64,000 nucleotides of DNA from Microbacterium sp. AZCO. GTDB lineage: Bacteria; Actinomycetota; Actinomycetes; Actinomycetales; Microbacteriaceae. Positions 52,515 through 60,344 of the stretch are shown here, in pieces. How positions within the stretch are numbered: position 1 is the stretch's first letter; each line of letters opens with the position of its first letter. A program made the translations under genes and the position numbers. Location of the stretch: the NCBI RefSeq assembly GCF_039614715.1, contig NZ_CP154857.1, forward strand, positions 2,418,001 to 2,482,000. The letters are read 5' to 3'. The notes below the pieces were generated by a model. That model was not told the DNA's origin, made no database searches, and saw nothing but the letters and a program-made list of their open reading frames with translations.

Positions 52515-52814
52515 CGCGCGATGGGAGCTCAGGAGTCGTCATCGTCGGCTGCTCTTCCTCGCGCACGCGCGATCGGGTGGCGATCGGACACGATCGTGTG
52601 GCCGATCCCTTGAAGCGACGACTCGATCTTGCGCCCCGATGCACCTCCTGCGCGTGAATTTGCGCACAATTCGACGGGGAGTGCGGTCGACCACGCGTGG
52701 CTCAGCGACCTCGCCGCGTGACGGAGGCGCACCGGTGGACGAAGACGTGGGCGTCGGGCGTCGGGCGTCGGGCGTCGGGCGTCGGGCGTCGGCAGTCACC
52801 CGGCAACCGACGGG
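52515..52814. other. Intergenic region with heptamer repeat and LacI-like palindrome
   Basis: No gene is seen. GGGCGTC occurs six times in exact tandem (52749-52790). GAATT-TGCGCAC-AATTC (52656-52672) is a dyad with 5-bp arms that could be the autoregulatory site of the LacI gene (start 52514). Confidence 0.7.
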
Positions 52815-53294
52815 TTATGCCGTCGTTCGCCCCCCGGCGGTGCGTGCACTGCGATCCCGGCCGACGAAGATGCCGAGCGCGATCATGCCGACTCCGAGAA
52901 TCAGATGCAGGGTGTTGTCGGCCGCGTTCACGGGCACGATGTTGGCCTCGGGCGCTTGGAGAACGAACAGCCCGTACACCCAGAGCGCGATGTACACGAC
53001 GCCGCCCCAGATGAGGAAGTTGCGCGATGCCTTCGCCCGGGTCGCGACGGCCAATCCCACGGCACCGAACAGCAGGTGCACGATGTTGTGGAGCACCGAC
53101 ACCTGGAACAGTCCGAGCAGCAGCGCATCGGAGTGCGCGCCGGCGCCCTCGAGGTGATCCATCGGGTTCGTGAGGCCAGGGATGAAACCGGCGATGCCGA
53201 CGATCAGGAAGACGATCCCCACGATGAGGGCCGTCTTCTGGACCGCCGTCCCGGCGTAGCGCGCGGTGCGCCCATCGTGCGTGCCGTCGACCAT
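52815..53294 (-). CDS. DUF4383-domain membrane protein
   Basis: A 159-residue protein with four predicted membrane helices (about 21-42, 60-82, 93-112, 127-144). The sequence VSVLHNIVHLLFGAVGLA and NTLHLILGVGMIALG match the actinobacterial DUF4383 family, whose role is unknown. ATG 53294 has GAAGGAG upstream. Confidence 0.82.
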   Translation of the reverse strand: MVDGTHDGRTARYAGTAVQKTALIVGIVFLIVGIAGFIPGLTNPMDHLEGAGAHSDALLLGLFQVSVLHNIVHLLFGAVGLAVATRAKASRNFLIWGGVVYIALWVYGLFVLQAPEANIVPVNAADNTLHLILGVGMIALGIFVGRDRSARTAGGRTTA

Positions 53295-53326
53295 GATGAC
53301 TCCTTCTCGGTTCGGGATGCGTCACG

Positions 53327-53611
53327 CTAGGTTCGCGTTTCACCCGCCGATGAGGGGCTTGACATCCTCGCCCTGAGGCCGCTCGCGCAGGCCACCGCGT
53401 CGAGGGCCTCCCGCAAGGTGCCGAACGACGATTCCGGCCACTGGTCGCGCACCCAGAGCACTTCGACCCGTCCGTTCTTGCAGTCCAGATGGGCGAGCAC
53501 TCGACGAGGGTCGTTCTCCGGCAGGGTCGCATCGCACGCGACCCACTCACCGTCCCCCACCCCGAGCAGCTCCGCGCCGCCCGCTCGGCTGGATCCTGTC
53601 CCGGTCGGCAT
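53327..53611 (-). CDS. Hypothetical protein
   Basis: A 94-residue hydrophilic protein with no signal or membrane segment. ATG 53611 opens MPTGTGSSRAGGAEL, and the middle (DGEWVACDATLPENDPRRVLAHLDCKNGRVEVLWV) looks like a compact beta-sheet domain. Codon use fits a real gene. No family recognised. Confidence 0.5.
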   Translation of the reverse strand: MPTGTGSSRAGGAELLGVGDGEWVACDATLPENDPRRVLAHLDCKNGRVEVLWVRDQWPESSFGTLREALDAVACASGLRARMSSPSSAGETRT

Positions 53612-53747
53612 GCGCCCCTCCTCGCATCCATGGCAGCGTGTCCAGCCACGGTGAAGCGCATCGCGGGACAGGTCTCGGGGCTTGACTGGCAGAGGAGGAT
53701 CGGCCTAGCCGGTGGCTCGCCTCGCCGGCACGCCGGCATGAGGACGA

Positions 53748-54251
53748 TCACTCCTGCCAGGGGATGCTTCGATCCGCGATGTGCTGGGTGACGCCGGCAT
53801 CGTCGAGCATCCTGCCGATGGCACGACGGGTGATGGCGAGATCGCGCTCGCCGATGAGGCTCCGCAGTCGTGTCTCGAAGGCCGCACGCGCTTCGCGGGC
53901 GAGGCCGATCGCGACACGCCCTTCCTCGGTCAACTCGACGATGCGGGCTCGCTTGTCCCGGGGGTCTGCCCTCCGCACGACCAGCCCGATCCGTTCGAGC
54001 TCTTGCACATGCTTGGATGCGCCCTGCTGCGTGATGCGCAGGTCTGCGGCGAGTGCCGTGATGGTCTGCTCACCGGTCAGCAGTCGCTGGAAGATGAAGC
54101 CGTGCGCACGCGTCACGCTATACCCCCGCGCTCGCATGGCCTGAAGGACATCGCGATCGGCAAGCCCTCCGGCGAGGGAGAGCAGCGTCGCGGTGTCCAG
54201 GTCCTCCGCTGACGTCGGCGTGATTTCGACGGACTTCGGTGCGCTGGTCAT
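53748..54251 (-). CDS. MarR-family transcriptional regulator
   Basis: A 167-residue MarR-type protein. The winged helix has the HTH ITALAADLRITQQGASKHVQEL (about 64-85) and wing DPRDKRARIVELTEEGR (about 96-112), an almost canonical MarR signature. A perfect 24-bp palindrome is nine bases upstream. It is divergent from an NTF2-like/epoxide hydrolase pair and probably represses them and itself. Confidence 0.88.
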   Translation of the reverse strand: MTSAPKSVEITPTSAEDLDTATLLSLAGGLADRDVLQAMRARGYSVTRAHGFIFQRLLTGEQTITALAADLRITQQGASKHVQELERIGLVVRRADPRDKRARIVELTEEGRVAIGLAREARAAFETRLRSLIGERDLAITRRAIGRMLDDAGVTQHIADRSIPWQE

Positions 54252-54259
54252 GGAGCTAG

Positions 54260-54283
54260 ATTACACAACCACAGTTGTGTAAT
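54260..54283. promoter_or_regulatory. Perfect MarR operator
   Basis: ATTACACAAC (54260-54269), spacer CACA, GTTGTGTAAT (54274-54283): perfect 10-bp arms centred between the divergent MarR and NTF2-like starts, nine bases from each start codon. A textbook MarR-type operator by position and symmetry. Confidence 0.85.
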
Positions 54284-54292
54284 ACTCGCGGC

Positions 54293-54735
54293 ATGAACCT
54301 GCCAGAGAACACGCTCCACCCGACCGCGGTCGAGCAGCTCGTACGTCGCTACTACGCGCTCGTCTCGGATCTCACCTCCACCGAGGCGGACCTCACCGGC
54401 CTTCTCGACCCGGATGTCAGGTGATCGAGCATCCGAATGCGCTCATCCCTGCCGGCGCCGAGCGCGACCTGGCACAGACTCTCGAGGGATTCCGGCGCGG
54501 AAAGGCGCTGTTGCGCGAGCAGGATTTCGCCGTTCACGATGTGATCGTCGACGGCGACCGCGCCGCCGTGCGGGCCACCTGGAGAGGTGTGGTCGGGGCG
54601 TCGGCAGGACCCTTCCGCGAAGGCCAGGAACTGCTCGCCCATGTCGCCGCGATACTCAGCGTCGCCCACGGCGCGATCATCCGGCACGAGACGTTCGACT
54701 GCTACGAGCCGTTCGCCACAGCCCCGGTGTCGTGA
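54293..54735 (+). pseudogene. NTF2-like (SnoaL-type) protein, frameshifted
   Basis: ATG 54293 opens MNLPENTLHPTAVEQLVRRYYALVS and runs 43 codons to DPDVR and a TGA at 54422. A second frame starting at 54421 continues IEHPNALIPAGAERD and, after adding one G in the GG at 54420-54421, gives a single protein of about 147 residues with NTF2-like features (LVRRYYALVSD, VRATWRGVVG). The open part ends four bases before the epoxide hydrolase start. Real mutation or sequencing error. Confidence 0.72.
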
Positions 54736-54739
54736 CGGT

Positions 54740-55933
54740 ATGCCCGCGTGGGAACTCGGCGAGCCCCAGCCGTGGACGCCGATGACTTCGCCGGAGGCGA
54801 TCCGAGGCCTGCGCGAACGCGTGCGGCGCACGCAGTGGCCCGACATCGAGGACGTTCCCGGATGGTCGGAAGGATCCGACCCGCGCTATCTCCGGGACCT
54901 CGCCCACCACTGGAGCGAGCGCTTCGACTGGGCGGCGCGGGAAGCGGACGTCGCGAAGCATCCCTGGTTCGATGTCGCCGCGTTGCGGACCGGCATCCCC
55001 TCAGGTCACGAGGTCAGTGCGCGGATCCGGTTCATCCATGCGAAGGCCGCCGTGAGCACGGGTCGCCCCGCACTCCCGCTGCTGCTGTGTCACGGGTGGC
55101 CGGACTCGTCGTGGCGATACCTGGAGGTCATCGATCGACTGACGAATCCTGGCGCCGAGAGTGACACACCGACGGGTGGCTTCGACGTGATCGTCCCGGA
55201 GATGCCCGGGTTCGGGTATTCGACACTCGCGGGGCCGGCGCTGAACTCGATCGAGGTCGCCGAACTCTGGGCCGCGCTCATGCAGCGCCTCGGATACACC
55301 CGCTATCTGGTCGCGGGAGGAGATATCGGAAGCGCGGTGAGCCGTTACCTCGCGCTCAACCACCCCGGTGAGGTGATCGCCGTGCATCGGATGGACGCGG
55401 GGCTTCCGGTCTATTCCGGCGATCCCGGTGCCCTCTCCGACAACGAGAGGAAATGGATGCGGGATGCCGCCGCGTGGAGCGCTCGCGAGGGCGCATATGC
55501 GGCCATGCACCGCACCAAACCCGTCACGATCGGCGCGGCACTCTCCGACTCCCCCGTCGGGTTGGCGGCATGGGTCGTGGAGAAGCTCCACGCGTGGAGC
55601 GATGGGTCGCACAGCAGCATCCCGCCCTTCTCCATGAACGCGATCCTCGATCTGGTCACCACCACGTGGATGAGGAACAGCGTCACACCCGGCATCCGGA
55701 TGTATCGGGCGAACGCCGCCATTCCGCCGGAGGAACACGCGCGACGCGTGGAAGTGCCATCCGGCTTCTCCCTCTTCCCCGCCGACATCCTCCCGCCTCC
55801 ACCGGAATGGCTTCACCGCGTCGCCGACGTGACCTACGTGAGCCACCCGACCCATGGAGGCCACTTCGCTCCACGCGAGACCCCCGACTCGTATGTGCAC
55901 GAGCTGCGCGCCTTCTTCCGCCCGTGGGGGTGA
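54740..55933 (+). CDS. Epoxide hydrolase, alpha/beta-hydrolase fold
   Basis: A 397-residue protein with an epoxide hydrolase N-terminal region (about 1-110) followed by an alpha/beta-hydrolase core: oxyanion motif HGWPDS (118-123), nucleophilic D195 in GGDIGS and the catalytic His in HPTHGGHFAP near 375. It opens epoxides to diols, a detoxification role. It starts at ATG 54740, four bases after the NTF2-like stop, and is under the same operator. A 9-bp hairpin follows. Confidence 0.87.
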   Translation: MPAWELGEPQPWTPMTSPEAIRGLRERVRRTQWPDIEDVPGWSEGSDPRYLRDLAHHWSERFDWAAREADVAKHPWFDVAALRTGIPSGHEVSARIRFIHAKAAVSTGRPALPLLLCHGWPDSSWRYLEVIDRLTNPGAESDTPTGGFDVIVPEMPGFGYSTLAGPALNSIEVAELWAALMQRLGYTRYLVAGGDIGSAVSRYLALNHPGEVIAVHRMDAGLPVYSGDPGALSDNERKWMRDAAAWSAREGAYAAMHRTKPVTIGAALSDSPVGLAAWVVEKLHAWSDGSHSSIPPFSMNAILDLVTTTWMRNSVTPGIRMYRANAAIPPEEHARRVEVPSGFSLFPADILPPPPEWLHRVADVTYVSHPTHGGHFAPRETPDSYVHELRAFFRPWG

Positions 55934-55948
55934 GCACGACGCGATCGA

Positions 55949-55976
55949 CGCGGGAGCTGCGCGCGCTGCTCCCGCG
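55949..55976 (+). terminator. Terminator of the epoxide hydrolase operon
   Basis: CGCGGGAGC (55949-55957) pairs perfectly with GCTCCCGCG (55968-55976), 15 bases after the stop. Confidence 0.75.
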
Positions 55977-56044
55977 GGCGGTGATCTGTCGGGGTCACGG
56001 GTTCGGACGTAGGCTGAGCGCACAGCGCAGGATTGTTGGTGCCC

Positions 56045-56953
56045 ATGATCATCGACACGTCAGACAGGGACGTCACGGCCGAAGCCCTCAGCCACAGCTT
56101 CCCGGGGCTCGGGCTCGCACCGAGCTCGGACGGGCGCCCGTTCCGGTTCTTCCATTCCCGCGAGCAGCGGGGCTTCATCACCTACTCGCGCATAAGCGTG
56201 GCGGGCTCCCTGCGAAGCGTGGGCTCCTACCCGGAGGAGTTCGCAGTGGCTCGTCGGCTCGGCGGGAAGGTCTCACTGGAGTACGGCGCGCACGCGATCG
56301 ACACCAGGGGTCCCTACCTTCGCCCCCCCGGGAGAATCCATCGTCCGCTTCGCGGACTCCCGCACCGAGCTCATCAGCCTGGAGCCTGCGCTCGTCAGAG
56401 TCCATGCCGCGCGCTATCTGGAGGGATCCGGCCGACGACTGCTGTCGCCCACCCCTGAGCGCAGCAGGCCCTCCTCGCACGGCGCACGGCTGCGACAGCG
56501 AACCTGGTCGCGGAGGACCGCGGCGATTCTCCTGTCTTGTCGAGCGTGGTGCGGGATCTCGTGATCGCCACCTTGCTCGTCGCATTTCCCGTGACGGCAG
56601 AGGTTGCGCCGGCGTCGGGCGTGAATGCCCTCCCCCGAGCAATCCGGCGGGCGACCGCTTACATCGAGGAGAACCTCGCCGCACCCATCTCCGTCACCCA
56701 GATCGCCGACGCTGCGCGCATCTCGGTGCGCACTCTGGAGTACGCCTTCCGCCGTCACTTCTCGACGACACCCGGCGCGTATCTTCGGGTGGCCCGGCTG
56801 CGACAGGTGAACGCCGAGCTGCGAGATGCGGATCCGGCCACGACGACCGTCGCCGACGTGGTCCGGCGGTGGGGCATCACCCTCCAGGGCCGCTTCGCCG
56901 CAGAGTACCGCGCGGAATTCGGAGAGAACCCCTCCGAGACGCTGAGACGCTGA
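56045..56953 (+). pseudogene. AraC-family regulator broken by two compensating indels
   Basis: The N-terminal frame from ATG 56045 (MIIDTSDRDVTAEALSHSF...) and the C-terminal AraC helix-turn-helix (about 56640-56945; TAYIEENLAAPISVTQIADA, ISVRTLEYAFRRHFSTTPG) are in the same frame, but about 120 bases between them (56330-56455) make sense only in another frame (ESIVRFADSRTELISLEPAL). An extra C in the C7 run at 56323-56329 and a missing G near 56458 would account for this. The first shift leads to a TGA at 56456. Without the indels it would be a normal ~300-residue AraC regulator. Confidence 0.72.
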
Positions 56954-57040
56954 GCCGCGCAGCCGCTGAGCCGCTGAGCGGGAAGAGCCGCTGAGCCGCT
57001 GAGCGGGAGGAGCCGCGAGCGCCTGAGCGGCGACAGCCGC
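56941..57040. repeat. GCTGAGCCG-type short tandem repeats
   Basis: From the 3' end of the AraC-like gene, GCTGAG(C/A)CG units recur about eight times. A 21-bp block at 56971-56991 is repeated at 56996-57016 with one change. Intergenic; probably slippage-generated. Confidence 0.8.
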
Positions 57041-57088
57041 ACGCCCACGCCGACGTACACGCAGCGTCAGGTTGCCTTCTGCGATCAT

Positions 57089-57107
57089 TCGCTAGATAAA
57101 CTAGCGA
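57089..57107. promoter_or_regulatory. Palindromic operator of the ABC exporter operon
   Basis: TCGCTAG-ATAAA-CTAGCGA: perfect 7-bp arms with a 5-bp A/T spacer, 51 bases before the ABC start. A -10-like GATAAA lies in its centre. The repressor (PadR, TetR or MarR size) is not encoded nearby. Confidence 0.7.
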
Positions 57108-57157
57108 TCTGGGCCATAGTGAAGAGCGACACGTTCCCATGCAATCGAGGGAGAGCC

Positions 57158-57856
57158 ATGAGTGTGCCGATCATCTCGGTCCGGGACGTGCGCAAATCGT
57201 ACGGCCGAGGACAGAACCGCTTCGATGCGCTGCGAGGCGTGAGCTTCGACATCCACGAGGGCGAGAGCATCGCCATCGTCGGCAAGAGCGGATCCGGGAA
57301 GTCGACCCTCATGCATGTGCTGGCACTCCTCGACGCTCCCGATTCCGGCACGGTCGAGCTTGAGGGAGTGGATACCTCCACTCTGCGCGGACGGCGATTG
57401 AACCGCACACGCAACAAGACCTTCGGCTTCGTGTTCCAGCAGTTCTTCCTCACGGGGAACGCCTCGGTGCTCGAGAACGTGATGCTGCCTTTGAAGATCG
57501 CCGGTATCGGGCGCGCCGAGCGCCGCCGCCGGGGCCACGCGGCGCTCGCGCAGCTCGAGCTCGACGACAAGGCCAAGAACAAGGCGGTCAACCTGTCCGG
57601 AGGCCAGAAACAGCGTGCGGTCATCGCCCGCGCGCTCGTCAACGACCCTCGCATCATCTTCGCCGACGAGCCGACGGGCAACCTCGACTCGGCCACGGGA
57701 GCGATCGTCGAAGACATCCTGTTCGAGCTCAATCGCGACAACGGCATCACGCTCGTCCTCGTCACGCACGACGAAGAGCTGGCCCGCCGCTGCGACCGAC
57801 GCTTGTCGATCAGGGACGGACTGCTGATCGAGGACTCCGCGGCGGTGCCCGCGTGA
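57158..57856 (+). CDS. MacB/LolD-type ABC transporter ATP-binding protein
   Basis: A 232-residue ATPase from ATG 57158. Walker A is GKSGSGKST (about 40-48), signature LSGGQKQR (about 146-153) and Walker B IIFADEPTGNLDS. The latter, with the LHVLALLD region, places it in the MacB/LolD-type mechanotransmission branch. It pairs with the FtsX-like permease, with which it overlaps by four bases (GTGA). Confidence 0.9.
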   Translation: MSVPIISVRDVRKSYGRGQNRFDALRGVSFDIHEGESIAIVGKSGSGKSTLMHVLALLDAPDSGTVELEGVDTSTLRGRRLNRTRNKTFGFVFQQFFLTGNASVLENVMLPLKIAGIGRAERRRRGHAALAQLELDDKAKNKAVNLSGGQKQRAVIARALVNDPRIIFADEPTGNLDSATGAIVEDILFELNRDNGITLVLVTHDEELARRCDRRLSIRDGLLIEDSAAVPA

Positions 57857-59157
57857 GCACCGCCGACCTCATCGGCTCCGCCATCGCCAACACGTTCCGC
57901 TCCAAGACGCGGACGATCCTCACGATCCTTGCGATCTTCGTCGGCGCTTTCACCCTCACTCTCACGAGCGGGCTGGGAACCGGCATCAACGCGTTCATCG
58001 ACGACACGGTCGAATCGATCGGCGCTTCCGACGTCATGACGGTCACGACGACTCCCGAGGGAGCGACAGGAGTAGACGCCACCGACCCGGTGAAGTACAA
58101 CCCGGATGCGATCCCCAGCGGACAGCCCGGCCCTCCCGGCACCACCGTGGTGGCGCTGACCCCAGCCGACCTCGACACGATCGCCGGGATCGAGGGGGTG
58201 CGCGAAGTCCAGCCCACTCGCACGATCTCGCCCGACTACATCCAGGCGGGCGACGGCACGAAGTTCGTCATCGGGGTCGGCACCCTCATAGCCGGGCAGA
58301 CGATTCCGCTCGAAACCGGAGTCACACCCGACGACGCAGCCGCCGACCATCAGCTCGTCCTTCCCGTCGCCTTCGTCGAGCCCATGGGTCTCGGAAGCGC
58401 GAACGAGGCGATCGGTCAGACCGTGACCCTCGCCGTCACCGACGCTGAGCGCACGCAGCACCTCGTCGACGCGACGGTCGTCGGGGTCGCCGAGCAGGGC
58501 CTCGCCTCCCCCTCGGGTGCGAGCATCGTCCCGAACAAGGCTCTCAGCGACGCGCTCTTCGACGCGCAGAACATCGGCGTCCCCGCAGACCAGATGGATC
58601 GGTACGCTCAGGCGAGCGTGTTCTTCGACCCCGCTGCCACCGACGATGACGTCGCAGCCCTGAAGGAGCGTCTCAACGACGCGGGCTACACGGGATCCAC
58701 CGTCGCCGACCAGCTCGGGCTGTTCAAGACCGTGATCGACGGCATCGTGCTCGTCCTCAACGCCTTCGCCGTGATCGCCCTCCTCGCTGCGGGCTTCGGC
58801 ATCGTGAACACGCTCTACATGTCGGTCCAGGAGCGCACGCGCGAGATCGGCCTCATGAAGGCGATGGGCATGGGCAACGGCCGGGTCTTCAGCCTGTTCA
58901 GCCTCGAGGCCGCCTTCATCGGATTCCTCGGCAGCGCGATCGGCGTGACCGTGGCGATGCTCGCGGGCAGCGCACTGAGCTCCTGGCTCTCCACATCGGT
59001 CCTGTCTGACCTGCCGGGCCTCACCCTCATCGCCTTCGACCCGCTGTCCATCGCCGGCATAATCATCGTCGTCATGGCGATCGCGTTCCTCGCCGGCACG
59101 CTGCCCGCGGCGCGGGCGGCACGCGCCGACCCCGTGGAATCACTCCGTTACGAGTAG
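57853..59157 (+). CDS. FtsX/MacB-like ABC transporter permease
   Basis: A 434-residue membrane protein with the FtsX-like architecture: one helix near the N-terminus (about 20-42), a large extracytoplasmic domain (about 45-300), then three C-terminal helices (about 300-325, 350-380, 395-420). It uses GTG 57853, overlapping the ATPase stop. Type VII ABC systems export peptides or lipoproteins or transmit force to them; no adapter is present here. The substrate is unknown. Confidence 0.88.
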   Translation: MSTADLIGSAIANTFRSKTRTILTILAIFVGAFTLTLTSGLGTGINAFIDDTVESIGASDVMTVTTTPEGATGVDATDPVKYNPDAIPSGQPGPPGTTVVALTPADLDTIAGIEGVREVQPTRTISPDYIQAGDGTKFVIGVGTLIAGQTIPLETGVTPDDAAADHQLVLPVAFVEPMGLGSANEAIGQTVTLAVTDAERTQHLVDATVVGVAEQGLASPSGASIVPNKALSDALFDAQNIGVPADQMDRYAQASVFFDPAATDDDVAALKERLNDAGYTGSTVADQLGLFKTVIDGIVLVLNAFAVIALLAAGFGIVNTLYMSVQERTREIGLMKAMGMGNGRVFSLFSLEAAFIGFLGSAIGVTVAMLAGSALSSWLSTSVLSDLPGLTLIAFDPLSIAGIIIVVMAIAFLAGTLPAARAARADPVESLRYE

Positions 59158-59229
59158 CCCGCGGGCGGCTCCTCCGCGGCCGCTCGGCGGCAGGACGAGG
59201 CGGTCGACGGCGCCGTCGCCCGGGCGCGG

Positions 59230-60285
59230 TCAGGCGCGCGGCGCCGCGGTGCTCCCCCGCACGACGAGGGTCGTCGCGAGGAGCTCGTCGAGGCTCTCGT
59301 CCGGTCGGCCGTCGAGGCGTGCGAGCAGGCTGTCCACGGCGCGCTGGCCGGCGAGCACGAGCTGACTGCCCACCGTCGTGAGCGGCGGCACGATGAGCTC
59401 GCTCCCGAAGATGTCGTCGAAACCGGCGATGCTGAGGTCGTCCGGCACGCTCACTCCGGCCGCCGCGGCGGCCTGGACGAGGCCGATCGCCATGAGGTCG
59501 TTGAAGGCGATGACGGCCGACGGGCGCGCGGCCGCGACCCTGCGGAACGCCGACTTGCCCCCGTCGATCGTCGGGCTGTTGGGCCCGATCTCCACGATGC
59601 CGATGTCGAGCCGCTCCGCGGCGTCGAGCATGCACTCCCAGCGGCGGCGGCTGATCCACGACGTCTCGGGCCCCGCGAGGTACACGAGCGAGCGGTGGCC
59701 GAGCCCGGCGAGATGCTCGATCAGCTGGGTGACGCCGGTCTCGACGTCGGGGAGCACGGCCGGCACATCCTCGACGAGGCGGTTGATCAGCACGACGGGC
59801 TTGCGGGCGGCGAAGTCGGCGATGGTGTGGTCGGGCAGACGCGTCGTCGCGAGCACGAGGGCGTCGGCACTGGGCAGCAGGCGCGAGACGGCCTGTGCCT
59901 CGGCCTCGCCCGACTCCTGCGACTCGGCGATGACGAGCGTGTAGCCCGCCTCCGCCGCCGCGCGCTCGGCGCCGCGGACGATGCCGAACACGACCGGGTT
60001 CGTGATGTCGGCGACGACGAGGGCGATCGTGTGGCTGCGGCCCGTGGGCAGCGCCCGGGCCATCGGGTTGAACTGGAAGTTCAGCTGATCGGCGGCCAGG
60101 CGGATCCTCGCCTCGGTCTTGGCGCTGATGCGGCCCGGCTTGCTGAGCGCGCGCGACACCGTCGACGCGCTCACGCCCGCGAGCTCCGCGATGTCGTAGA
60201 TGGTCGCCGCGCCGCCGCGTCGGCGCATCCGCTCCGCGATCTCGTCGGGGATGACGGCCGGCGCGCCTGCGGCCTCAGCGCTCAC
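59230..60285 (-). CDS. LacI-family regulator of the glucuronate region
   Basis: A 351-residue LacI-type regulator: TIYDIAELAGVSASTVSRALSKPGRIS with the hinge NPMARALPTGR, then the effector-binding domain (HTIALVVADITNPVVFGIVRGAE, IAFNDLMAIGLVQAA, IAGFDDIFGSELIVPPLTT). It is downstream of the beta-glucuronidase gene on the same strand and 59 bases from it, so it is probably co-transcribed and senses glucuronate or its aldobiouronic acids (inference). Confidence 0.87.
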   Translation of the reverse strand: MSAEAAGAPAVIPDEIAERMRRRGGAATIYDIAELAGVSASTVSRALSKPGRISAKTEARIRLAADQLNFQFNPMARALPTGRSHTIALVVADITNPVVFGIVRGAERAAAEAGYTLVIAESQESGEAEAQAVSRLLPSADALVLATTRLPDHTIADFAARKPVVLINRLVEDVPAVLPDVETGVTQLIEHLAGLGHRSLVYLAGPETSWISRRRWECMLDAAERLDIGIVEIGPNSPTIDGGKSAFRRVAAARPSAVIAFNDLMAIGLVQAAAAAGVSVPDDLSIAGFDDIFGSELIVPPLTTVGSQLVLAGQRAVDSLLARLDGRPDESLDELLATTLVVRGSTAAPRA

Positions 60286-60344
60286 GTGCGGATCCTCGGG
60301 TCATCCCACCCATCATGCACTCCCTGCCCCGAGCCGCGTGCGGC

